Made by a program: the position numbers and the translations under genes. A stretch of DNA of 10,172 bases from an uncultured Bacillus sp. Lineage in GTDB: Bacteria > Bacillota > Bacilli > Bacillales > DSM-1321. Below are positions 1-6,478 of the stretch, in pieces. The DNA lies in NCBI GenBank assembly GCA_934215995.1, contig CAKQBC010000059.1, forward strand, positions 1 through 10,172, given 5' to 3'. The stretch's first letter is position 1; every line of letters starts with the position of its first letter. Below the pieces are notes generated by a model, which did no database searches, was not told the origin of the DNA, and saw only the letters and a program-made list of their open reading frames with translations.

Positions 1-957
1 GATATATGTCGTCATCACCGAATATGGAACATAGCATAGCAGGAACACCAACGGGCTGACGGAGCCGACAAAATACACCAGGATTGCGGAAATGGCGGCA
101 ATAGCCACACCGATATTGATGGCTCTTGCCGGGGATCCGCTTCCGGTCCTCATATAAAGCAAGGGGCCGACCAGGCCGATGCAGGCTGCTCCGGCAAAGT
201 ACAGGCTGAAGACCGTTTCCGAAACATGGAACCCATCAATGTAGATGTAAGAAGCAAGTGTCAAATAGGCCATGAACGGCGCCATCAGAAGCGCAACAGA
301 CAGCAGCAGTCCTGAAAACCGCTTATCCTTCGCAACCTGGGCCAACCCTGCTATGGATTTCAATGTACTTCCGGAAACCCGTTTTTCCTGCGGCAGCGTT
401 TCCTCCAAAAGCAAGGCTCCTATAAGTGTGATGAAAAAGAGCACCGCGAGCGCGATAAAGGTGGCCTTCCAGCTGAAGAACGCCAGAATGGCAGCCCCCA
501 GAATCGGAGCCAGCATGGGGGCGAGCAGGAAAATCGCCTGCGTGATCGACAGCACATTGGACATTTCTTTCCCTTCAAAGCTGTCTTTGATCAATGCGGT
601 CGAGATGGCAACCATCCCCCCCGCACCGATAGCTTGGATAGCCCGTGCAATAATCAAGATCCATATGGTCGGGGAAATTGCACAAACGATGCTGAACGTG
701 AAGGAAACAAGGATGCTTCCCAGAAGAATCGGCTTTCTTCCATATTTATCGCTCAATGGCCCCAGGAACAGGATACCGATAGCCATAAAAATGAAGAAGA
801 CGGTCATCGTGTAGCTGGTGACGGATGAGCTTGTCTGAAAATACGCCGTCATTTCAGGCAGAGACGGCATGTACAAGTCCGTGGATAACGGAGGCGTCAT
901 CGATAATAATGCGATGAATGCGATAAGCCCGCCTTTTTTCAAATACTTTTGTGTCAT
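1..957 (-). CDS. Bcr/CflA-type MFS drug-efflux transporter (3' end outside window)
   Basis: This is an integral membrane proton-coupled exporter of the major facilitator superfamily, DHA1 class, Bcr/CflA branch, whose known members expel drugs such as bicyclomycin, chloramphenicol or sulfonamides. The frame starts with ATG at 957-955 and stays open to the left edge, giving 319 residues of an expected 400 or so, so the last two or three membrane segments are missing. Visible signatures are PPLSTDLYMPSLP at residues 22-34 (the branch-specific end of TM1), motif A GPLSDKYGRKP at 66-76, the motif-B-like RAIQAIGAGGM at 105-115, and a Pro/Gly-rich TM5 (APMLAPILGA) typical of motif C in antiporters. 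Successive hydrophobic segments follow throughout. A modest Shine-Dalgarno (AGGAAAG) lies about 6 nt before the ATG. The gene follows the terminator of the upstream operon, so it is probably its own unit. The substrate cannot be read from the sequence; family assignment is firm. Confidence 0.9.
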   Translation of the reverse strand, partial: MTQKYLKKGGLIAFIALLSMTPPLSTDLYMPSLPEMTAYFQTSSSVTSYTMTVFFIFMAIGILFLGPLSDKYGRKPILLGSILVSFTFSIVCAISPTIWILIIARAIQAIGAGGMVAISTALIKDSFEGKEMSNVLSITQAIFLLAPMLAPILGAAILAFFSWKATFIALAVLFFITLIGALLLEETLPQEKRVSGSTLKSIAGLAQVAKDKRFSGLLLSVALLMAPFMAYLTLASYIYIDGFHVSETVFSLYFAGAACIGLVGPLLYMRTGSGSPARAINIGVAIAAISAILVYFVGSVSPLVFLLCYVPYSVMTTYI

Positions 958-995
958 TATGCTTTCCTATCTTTCTTATGATTTTCTGGATTAAA

Positions 996-1025
996 TATGT
1001 ACAGTTCGATAAAGTGAAACGTCAA
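996..1025 (-). promoter_or_regulatory. Possible sigma-A promoter of the MFS gene
   Basis: On the minus strand TTGACG (1025-1020) matches the -35 consensus in five of six bases. A poor -10 (TACATA, 1001-996) follows at 18 bp. It lies about 40 bp before the ATG at 957. The rest of the 958-1210 gap is AT-rich with no gene; it holds widely spaced TGAAACG (near 1014-1020) and CGTTTCA (near 1072-1078) half sites that may be chance, and one copy of a 15-bp repeat. Confidence 0.35.
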
Positions 1026-1112
1026 TCCTTAGAGATTATTTAGATATCCCTCTCATTCTATCCATAATCGACCGTTTCATTTGGTGAAAAATAATCCACA
1101 TTATCCTAATGT

Positions 1113-1127
1113 AACAGGAAACACGCG
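1113..1127. repeat. 15-bp direct repeat, copy 1
   Basis: The sequence AACAGGAAACACGCG here is identical to 8477-8491. Both copies lie outside genes, this one between the MFS gene and the terminator of the catabolic operon. It could be a shared regulatory site or chance. Confidence 0.4.
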
Positions 1128-1210
1128 AGTTATGTGCATGTAAAATACGGCAGGATAGCCACTGGGCTGAGAGAGATTCCATTTCATGTATGATTGATCA
1201 ATTACACCAA

Positions 1211-1244
1211 TAAAAAGGGAGAAGCAGAATGACTGCCTCTCCTT
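1211..1244 (-). terminator. Rho-independent terminator of the YfcC-M20D-enolase operon
   Basis: Read on the minus strand, AAGGAGAGGCAG (1244-1233) pairs with CTGCTTCTCCCTT (1227-1215) around a 5-nt loop. There is one bulged base and one G-U pair, and TTTTTA follows immediately. The left arm begins inside the TAA stop codon of the enolase gene, so transcription ends directly after it. Confidence 0.88.
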
Positions 1245-2346
1245 AAAAATGTGTGATTTCCTTAATATATTCCTCATCCACCTCTATGCCAAGCCCTGGA
1301 GCATCGCTGATTTCAAGAATGTCCCCTTTGTATGGAACGTTTGCAACATCCCTGCTGAACAGCAAGGGGCCAACCATTTCGTTCGTTTCGATAATCGAAC
1401 GGCCCATGGCCAGGTGGGCGCCGGCCATTGTGGCAATCGCCGACTCGACCATCGAACCAACCTGGCACGGCATATTGCAAGCCTCCGCCAAGTTGGCCAA
1501 TGCCAAGGACGGATAGATTCCTCCCGCTTTCATCAACTTGATATTCAACATATCCGCCGCCCCCATTTCTGCAACCTGAACCAGGTCCTGAATGGTGTGG
1601 ACACCTTCATCAACCATAATATTGGCATGCGATCCTTCTTTTATAGCCTTAAGCGCTTTAAGGTCAAAGGCTTTAACCGGCTGTTCGTACCAATCAACAT
1701 CACAATCTACAGTTTCCCTGATCACCTTCATTGCCTCAATCCGACTCCAGCCCTGGTTCGCATCTACACGCAGCTGCACGCCTTCCCCGATTGCCTGCCT
1801 GACCGCCTTAATCCGTGCTATATCATCCACTGCTGACGTTCCTACTTTTATTTTGATATTCCGGAACCCTGAAACAACATATTCTTTTGCATCCCTCGCC
1901 ATTTCCGAAGGGTCTTTGATGCTGATCACCTGTGGCACCTGTAATTCCTCATGGGATTTCCCGCCTATCAGCTGATAAACAGGCTGGCCGGTGATTTTTC
2001 CCATCAGGTCATATAACGCGATATCAAGGGCAGCCTTCGCTGAAGGTGCGCCATATATCTTCCTGTCAAACATCGTGTGAATCCGGTCAATTGAAAAAGG
2101 ACTTTGGCCGATCACCAACGGCGCAAGCTCATTTTTGATGGCCTGATACGTTCCCTCCCATGTTTCACCGGTTACATTTTGATCAGGGACAGCCTCTCCC
2201 CATCCAACTAATCCCCCGTCCGTTTCAACTCTCGTAAAAATGGTCGGCATATCATCCAACCGGACATAAGAAACAATGAAAGGCTCTTTCAATGGCAATC
2301 TCGCCGCGAATACGTCTACTTTCTTAATCTTCACCTTTTCTTTCAC
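1243..2346 (-). CDS. Enolase-superfamily enzyme, muconate lactonizing (MLE) subgroup; racemase/epimerase or cycloisomerase of unknown substrate
   Basis: This predicted cytosolic Mg-dependent (beta/alpha)7-beta barrel enzyme should abstract the proton alpha to a carboxylate. At 367 residues it is full length. Seen: a capping domain (about 1-130), Lys165-Ile-Lys167 (KxK acid/base motif), metal ligands Asp195 (RVDANQ), Glu221 (YEQP) and Asp246 (MVDEG), and the opposite Lys270 (NIKLMKAGG). The spacing of Asp195, Glu221, Asp246 and Lys270 fits the muconate lactonizing enzyme pattern as I recall it. Dipeptide epimerases carry a Asp-X-Asp near the last strand that holds the substrate ammonium; here that stretch reads IETNEMVGPLLF (319-330), closer to muconate cycloisomerases. 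The gene is last in a three-gene operon and its GTG start overlaps the M20D stop by 4 bp (GTGA), implying translational coupling. A second GTG at residue 5 (2334) would give MKIKKVDVF, the common N terminus, so either start is possible. Pairing with an amidohydrolase suggests action on N-acyl amino acids or dipeptides; this is inference. Confidence 0.9.
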   Translation of the reverse strand: MKEKVKIKKVDVFAARLPLKEPFIVSYVRLDDMPTIFTRVETDGGLVGWGEAVPDQNVTGETWEGTYQAIKNELAPLVIGQSPFSIDRIHTMFDRKIYGAPSAKAALDIALYDLMGKITGQPVYQLIGGKSHEELQVPQVISIKDPSEMARDAKEYVVSGFRNIKIKVGTSAVDDIARIKAVRQAIGEGVQLRVDANQGWSRIEAMKVIRETVDCDVDWYEQPVKAFDLKALKAIKEGSHANIMVDEGVHTIQDLVQVAEMGAADMLNIKLMKAGGIYPSLALANLAEACNMPCQVGSMVESAIATMAGAHLAMGRSIIETNEMVGPLLFSRDVANVPYKGDILEISDAPGLGIEVDEEYIKEITHF

Positions 2347-3506
2347 CCTTCCGTTCTGCCTTGCTGATAGGTCTTTATGATTTCGATAAAAAGGGCGATG
2401 GCATCCGGAAATACCTCTTCATCCAAATCGAACCCGGGGTGATGGTGCGGATATCGGCTCTTTTCACCGCCCATCCCTACAAAAATGAACGCTCCCGGTT
2501 TTTTCTGAAGATAGTAAGAAAAATCCTCTCCTCCCATCACCGGTTCAACCAGCGTACACACTTCGTCTCCAAATGACCGGCGGATTACCGATTCAACAAA
2601 CAACGCTTCCTTTCTGTCATTGACTAACGGCGGCGTTCCATAAATGAAATCGATCTTTCCTTCAGCACCGTAAGCCCGGCAGATTCCTTCCGTTAAACTC
2701 ACCATTCGACTTTGGATCGTTTGTACGGCATGAGGGGTCAATGCCCTGATTGTCCCGATCATCCTTGCCGTTTCCGGAATGATGTTGTAGGTAGTGCCCG
2801 CTTCCATTTTTCCGACGGTGATGACTCCGGCATCAATCGGATTCAGATTTCTGCTTATAATGCTTTGGAAGGAGTGAATGACCTGGGAAGCGACGTAAAT
2901 CGGGTCTACCGTTTCATGGGGCATGGAGCCATGTCCGCCGGAACCTTGGATGGTGATTTCAAAATCATCAATGGAACCCATCATCGGCCCGTGGGTCAGC
3001 CCGATTTTCCCTTTCTCGAGCCCTTGCCACAAATGTATGCCGAAAATAGCGTCGACCTGTTCCAGAACACCCTGTTTGACCAGCTGATCTGCACCGCTCG
3101 GAGTAATTTCCTCTGCAGATTGAAAAATCAGCACAACATTCGGCCCGATTTCATGCCTGTTTTCCGAAATCCATCCTGCGACAGCCAATAATACGGCCGT
3201 GTGGCCATCGTGCCCGCAGGAATGGGATATTCCTGCGAATTTGGATAGATAAGGCTTATCCCCTTCTTCAGCAATGGGAAGAGCGTCAATATCTGCCCGC
3301 AGCGCAATCGTTTTGCTTCCGCTCGTTCCTTTCACAAACCCGACTACACTGGGCGGTCGAAAATCAAGAATCTCAATGCCCAAGGAAATCAAACGTTCCC
3401 GGATGAAGGCTGACGTTTGATATTCCTCTCCGGAAAGCTCCGGATGCTGATGGAGGTGTCGTCTATCCTCAATCGCTTGTTTGACTAAGCTGTCTTCAAC
3501 ATGCAT
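2343..3506 (-). CDS. M20D-family amidohydrolase (N-acyl amino acid / hippurate-type hydrolase)
   Basis: This is a cytosolic dinuclear metal hydrolase that should cleave an amide bond releasing a free amino acid; relatives include hippurate hydrolase, N-acyl-L-amino acid amidohydrolases and plant IAA-conjugate hydrolases. At 387 residues it is full length. Seen: RRHLHQHPELSGEE (15-28), the M20D metal motif SCGHDGHTAV with Cys97 and His99, the catalytic/metal pair Glu132-Glu133 (SAEE), His158 (GIHLW), the dimerisation/lid domain with GGHGSMPHE (190-198), and GGEDFSYY followed by a His cluster at 354-356 that supplies the last ligand. No signal peptide is present. The ATG is placed by an excellent AGGAGGAG (3520-3513), 6 nt upstream. 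It lies 15 bp after the transporter stop and overlaps the enolase start by 4 bp. The acyl group and amino acid are not readable from sequence. A dipeptidase role is possible but less typical of M20D. Confidence 0.92.
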   Translation of the reverse strand: MHVEDSLVKQAIEDRRHLHQHPELSGEEYQTSAFIRERLISLGIEILDFRPPSVVGFVKGTSGSKTIALRADIDALPIAEEGDKPYLSKFAGISHSCGHDGHTAVLLAVAGWISENRHEIGPNVVLIFQSAEEITPSGADQLVKQGVLEQVDAIFGIHLWQGLEKGKIGLTHGPMMGSIDDFEITIQGSGGHGSMPHETVDPIYVASQVIHSFQSIISRNLNPIDAGVITVGKMEAGTTYNIIPETARMIGTIRALTPHAVQTIQSRMVSLTEGICRAYGAEGKIDFIYGTPPLVNDRKEALFVESVIRRSFGDEVCTLVEPVMGGEDFSYYLQKKPGAFIFVGMGGEKSRYPHHHPGFDLDEEVFPDAIALFIEIIKTYQQGRTEG

Positions 3507-3512
3507 AAAAAA

Positions 3513-3520
3513 CTCCTCCT
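3513..3520 (-). promoter_or_regulatory. Strong Shine-Dalgarno of the M20D gene
   Basis: AGGAGGAG on the minus strand lies 6 nt before the ATG at 3506 and directly after the transporter stop codon (3524-3522). It is the strongest ribosome site of the operon, suggesting that the hydrolase is made in excess of the transporter. Confidence 0.75.
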
Positions 3521-3521
3521 A

Positions 3522-4925
3522 TTAATGCGGACCGTATTGGATGAACTGGGCAATAATCAGCGCGATAATAGCTACCGTAACTTGCAGAAGCATGAAAGGC
3601 ATAACCCATTTAACCCATTTGCCCCATGGAATGCCCGCTATAGCCAGACCGGCCATAAGGTAACCGACAGTAGGGAAAATGATATTGGACATACCGTCAC
3701 CGAATTGGAAAGCAAGCACTGCCGTTTGCCTAGTGACACCGATCATATCCGATAATGGCGCCATAATCGGCATTGTCAGTGCTGCCTGTCCGCTTCCGGA
3801 CGGAACGAGAAAATTCAAAAACAATTGGAAGATAAACATACCAACCGCATTAAACGCCGGAGGGATGGAATCAAGCACATTGGCTGTATGATATAGAATC
3901 GTATCCATTAATCCTGCATTATTGAAAATAACCAAAATCGTTTGGGCCAAACCGATGATCAAGGCGCCGCCGACAATGTCCCCAGCACCTTTCATGAACG
4001 TATCGGCAATACGGGATGGCGATAATTTGCCGATCAAGCCCATAATGATGCCGAATAACAAGAATAATCCAGCAATTTCAGTTATATACCAGCCAAATTT
4101 TATGACGCCGAACATAAGAACCACGAAGTTCAAAAGGAAAGTAATCATAATCAAGATATGCCTTGTTTCCATTTTCTTATGGTCTTTCAGATAGGCAGAC
4201 AAGTCTTCCTTCTTAAAGTTCCCGTTGAATGCCAGGGACGGATTGTTTTTCACTTTGCCGGCATATCTGTATACATATAATACGGCAATGACATACAGCA
4301 CGATGAAGATGACAAGCCGGAAGGCAATCCCCGAGAACATCGGCAATTCAGCCACTTCCTGTGCGACCCCGACTGTAAAAGGATTCATGACGGCCGCGGT
4401 AAATCCTACCGAGGCGCCAAGCATGACAATCGCAAACCCGGTAATCGCATCAAACCCCAACGCAACAGCAAGCGGGACAAGGATGCCAATATACACGATG
4501 GTTTCCTCAGCCATCCCCATCAATGAACCCGCACAGGCAAAGAATAACATGAATACAGGGATCAGCAATCTTTCCCGATTCGCCATTTTTGCCGAAAGCA
4601 TTGCAATGAAGGCAGTTAATGCTCCTGTAGCGTTAATGATGCTAAACGCACCACCGACAATCAGAACAAAGAAAATAATGCTGGCTCCTTCCAACATCCC
4701 TAAATGGATGCTGCTGAATATCCCCAAAAAGCCTAATGGATTTCCGTCCGTGTACTGAAAGGAGTCTGGTTGGATGACAGTCCGTCCATTTACCTCTTCC
4801 CTGTGAAACTCTCCGGAAGGCACAATATACGTTAATAATGCAGCAAATACAATAAGACAAAATATTAAGACATATACATTCAGGCTTCTTTGCGGTTTTG
4901 CACTTTTGTTTTCCAATTTCCCCAC
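3522..4925 (-). CDS. YfcC-family (DcuC/ArcD-like) amino acid or dicarboxylate transporter
   Basis: This is a polytopic inner-membrane carrier of the YfcC/C4-dicarboxylate-anaerobic-carrier superfamily, whose members move arginine/ornithine, dicarboxylates or peptide-derived acids. It is up to 467 residues, the usual length. Seen: a short basic N tail, TM1 (about 16-36) ending in IVPSGEF, roughly a dozen hydrophobic segments, the first inverted-repeat signature with MNPFTVGVAQE (180-190), and the second, VPSGSGQAALTMPIMAPLSD followed by FGDGMSNIIFP, which matches the family's conserved substrate/ion loop. It is the first gene of the operon and probably imports the substrate processed by the two enzymes. 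The longest frame opens with GTG at 4925, but AAAGG abuts that codon. TTG at 4916, four codons in, has a G-rich Shine-Dalgarno-like run at better spacing and may be the true start. The family is clear; the substrate is unknown. Confidence 0.9.
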   Translation of the reverse strand: MGKLENKSAKPQRSLNVYVLIFCLIVFAALLTYIVPSGEFHREEVNGRTVIQPDSFQYTDGNPLGFLGIFSSIHLGMLEGASIIFFVLIVGGAFSIINATGALTAFIAMLSAKMANRERLLIPVFMLFFACAGSLMGMAEETIVYIGILVPLAVALGFDAITGFAIVMLGASVGFTAAVMNPFTVGVAQEVAELPMFSGIAFRLVIFIVLYVIAVLYVYRYAGKVKNNPSLAFNGNFKKEDLSAYLKDHKKMETRHILIMITFLLNFVVLMFGVIKFGWYITEIAGLFLLFGIIMGLIGKLSPSRIADTFMKGAGDIVGGALIIGLAQTILVIFNNAGLMDTILYHTANVLDSIPPAFNAVGMFIFQLFLNFLVPSGSGQAALTMPIMAPLSDMIGVTRQTAVLAFQFGDGMSNIIFPTVGYLMAGLAIAGIPWGKWVKWVMPFMLLQVTVAIIALIIAQFIQYGPH

Positions 4926-4930
4926 CCTTT
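4917..4930 (-). promoter_or_regulatory. Ribosome binding region that decides the transporter start
   Basis: The minus strand reads AAAGGGTGGGGAAA and then TTG. The purine run GGGTGGGG lies 3-5 nt before TTG at 4916-4914, while GTG at 4925 has no spacer from AAAGG. This favours a TTG start at residue 4, giving 464 residues. The G-for-A mismatch to AGGAGG suggests moderate translation. Confidence 0.4.
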
Positions 4931-4950
4931 TCGGTTTTCTATTTTTATTA

Positions 4951-4979
4951 ATTATATTGAATAAAAATGCAAAATAAAA
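4951..4979 (-). promoter_or_regulatory. Promoter of the YfcC-M20D-enolase operon
   Basis: On the minus strand a perfect TATAAT -10 (4956-4951) lies 25 bp before the GTG start. The -35 position at 17 bp is only TTTTAT (4979-4974). A good -10 with a poor -35 is typical of an activator-dependent promoter and fits control by the adjacent LysR gene. Just upstream, 5004-4985 (AATA, 12 bp, TATT) contains a T-N11-A spacing and is a weak candidate LysR box. The surrounding 130 bp is very AT-rich. Confidence 0.5.
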
Positions 4980-5022
4980 ATAGAAATAATCAATGGTAAC
5001 TATTCATAAACTTTCAGAACCG

Positions 5023-5046
5023 GAAAAAGGGCAGCTGCCCTTTTTC
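5023..5046. terminator. 24-bp perfect palindrome, likely terminator of the LysR gene
   Basis: GAAAAAGGGCAGCTGCCCTTTTTC is fully self-complementary. As RNA it folds to a stem of four GC-rich pairs plus five A-U pairs and an outer G-C pair around an AGCT loop, with a T run on both strands. It starts 13 bp after the LysR stop on the minus strand and separates that gene from the operon promoter. It would also stop plus-strand transcription. Confidence 0.75.
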
Positions 5047-5058
5047 GCTTCTCTTCTA

Positions 5059-5919
5059 TTACACAGTGCTCCACTTTTCCATAACCAAATCAATAAAAGC
5101 AGTAACTGTGCTGAAACCCTTAAGGTTTTCCGGATATATGATATACGTCGGCAGCCTTTTCGGGAATCTGTACAGAACTGTAAGGCTGCCCTTTTCCACT
5201 TCATCCTTAATGATCAGCTCACTTAACAATGCTATGCCCGCCTGGCTAATAACCGCCTGCTTAATCGCCTCCTCACTGCCGCATTCTACGACCGTTTTTG
5301 GGATACAGTTGATTTCCCTCAAACAGCCCTCAATGATTTCATCAATCCCATATGTAATAAACGTACTGTCTTCAAATATTTCCGGAAAGCTTCGCCCGCA
5401 GGTGATTGCCGGATTGGCTACAAGGACCAGATCTTCTTCATCAATGAGGATTTCCTCAATACCGGGCTGATTCTGTTTCCCCGCAATAAAGCCAATATCT
5501 GCTTTATTCGTACTGACGAGGCGGAGGGTCTCCCGGGAATTGCAGCAATAAAGCTTCAGGCTGACCTGTGGATGCTCCTTGATGAATGGGCCCAAAAAGT
5601 GGGCTATGTAGTAGCTTGAATAAAATTCCGGGGCAGCAATCGTCAAGTTGCCATACGGTTTTTTAAATTTCTTCAGGTCATGCTCGAGCTCTTTCATAAC
5701 ACTGAATATTGTTTCTGTATGTTTTTTCAGCAACAGCCCGACCTGGGAGAGAAACATCTTTTTCCCTACCCTATTGAACAAGGAATGCCCTATTTCATCC
5801 TCGAGCGCTTTAATCTGCTGGCTGATTGTCGGCTGGCTATAATTCAATACCTCCGCCGCCTTTGTGAAATTCAAATAAATGGATACCACATGGAATGTCT
5901 TTAAGTTACGTAAATCCAT
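5059..5919 (-). CDS. LysR-family transcriptional regulator
   Basis: This 286-residue cytosolic DNA-binding regulator has the usual LysR length and layout. Residues 1-60 form the winged helix-turn-helix, with FTKAAEVLNYSQPTISQQIKALE (18-40) as the helix-turn-helix and the family-standard Ser-Gln-Pro and Gln-Gln-Ile. A linker helix (about 60-88) and a periplasmic-binding-protein-like effector domain (about 92-284, starting GNLTIAAPE) follow. The ATG is set by GAGGGG 6 nt upstream. It is transcribed toward the YfcC operon, separated from it by a terminator and 130 bp, and is divergent from the BCCT gene across about 540 bp. LysR proteins often control a divergent neighbour and themselves, so the targets may be the operon, the BCCT gene or both. 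The coinducer may be the operon's substrate. The specific subfamily cannot be named. Confidence 0.93.
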   Translation of the reverse strand: MDLRNLKTFHVVSIYLNFTKAAEVLNYSQPTISQQIKALEDEIGHSLFNRVGKKMFLSQVGLLLKKHTETIFSVMKELEHDLKKFKKPYGNLTIAAPEFYSSYYIAHFLGPFIKEHPQVSLKLYCCNSRETLRLVSTNKADIGFIAGKQNQPGIEEILIDEEDLVLVANPAITCGRSFPEIFEDSTFITYGIDEIIEGCLREINCIPKTVVECGSEEAIKQAVISQAGIALLSELIIKDEVEKGSLTVLYRFPKRLPTYIIYPENLKGFSTVTAFIDLVMEKWSTV

Positions 5920-6245
5920 TATTTCCCCTCATCTCCGTGTCTATGTTTATCGATGCATATGCCATTTTACTAAGTATTGCATAAATAAAGTGCCGTATCA
6001 TCTGATTTGCCACAGGAAATGGTAATCCTTCCACATACATCCAGAGGACACCGCGCTATTCCTGGTTATATGACCGTTATTTCGAGGATTCCGGCGTTAT
6101 TGTAAGAATCGGTTTCGATAGTTCTTTCTGAGAAGGGATGAAGAGAGGAGAGCATATGAGAAGCCTTTAAATCGCGTGTGATAGCCTCCGTCATTTTTGT
6201 TATAGTTTAAATATTCCCCAAATAATCCAGGTAAAAATCCGAGCT

Positions 6246-6254
6246 CCCCCCCCC
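6246..6254. repeat. Run of nine C
   Basis: A poly-C tract of nine bases lies 204 bp or more before the BCCT gene, in non-coding DNA. It could vary in length by slippage, or be an assembly-length error. It is the longest G/C homopolymer I noticed in the window. Confidence 0.7.
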
Positions 6255-6307
6255 GGCAGTACCAGCCAATCTAATGAATCAATCCCAGGCACATTGGATA
6301 AAAAGTT

Positions 6308-6326
6308 CTTACAGAAGGACTGTAAG
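6308..6326. promoter_or_regulatory. Dyad CTTACAG-N5-CTGTAAG, candidate operator
   Basis: Two perfect 7-bp arms surround the 5-bp centre AAGGA. There is no T run, so it is not a terminator. The size suits a dimeric repressor (GntR, TetR or MarR type). It lies about 150 bp before the BCCT start and may control that gene. No regulator can be assigned. Confidence 0.4.
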
Positions 6327-6478
6327 CAAGAGTAACTAAACGCAAATTTATAAGGGTTATGTTATTGATTACTTCACAAAAAAATAAGCTATTCCACTTG
6401 GTTTTGCATTCCATATGTTCACCAATCGAAGTTAAACCCTCTGCGAATCTATCAAAGATGGGAGTTTTCAATTGTAAT

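Larger units (their letters stand above)
5920..6478. other. Long intergenic region between the LysR and BCCT genes
   Basis: About 540 bp with no convincing gene. It holds a possible LysR -10 (TAAAAT, minus strand 5969-5964) without a clear -35, and a TATGC/GCATA inverted pair (5958-5983) that could be an autoregulatory site. It also holds a strong GAGGAG (6145-6150) before a mini-frame (ATG 6138 or 6156, stop 6168-6170), a run of nine C (6246-6254), and a 7-bp dyad at 6308-6326. A weak -10-like TTATAA lies near 6349-6354. No riboswitch, tRNA or sigma-B promoter could be recognised. The length exceeds what two promoters need, so it may include decayed sequence or an untranslated leader. Confidence 0.6.

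Noticed and set aside
272..814. Plus-strand 180-codon open frame inside the MFS gene
   Set aside because: It lies antisense to a transporter with clear family motifs; its translation is low-complexity and has no ribosome site.
1249..1836. Plus-strand 195-codon open frame
   Set aside because: Antisense shadow of the enolase-superfamily gene, which has complete catalytic motifs.
4225..4758. Plus-strand 177-codon open frame
   Set aside because: Antisense shadow of the YfcC transporter, without a ribosome site or recognisable protein features.
5023..5046. Perfect palindrome considered as a LysR operator
   Set aside because: Its place directly after the LysR stop and the A/T runs on both flanks fit a terminator better.
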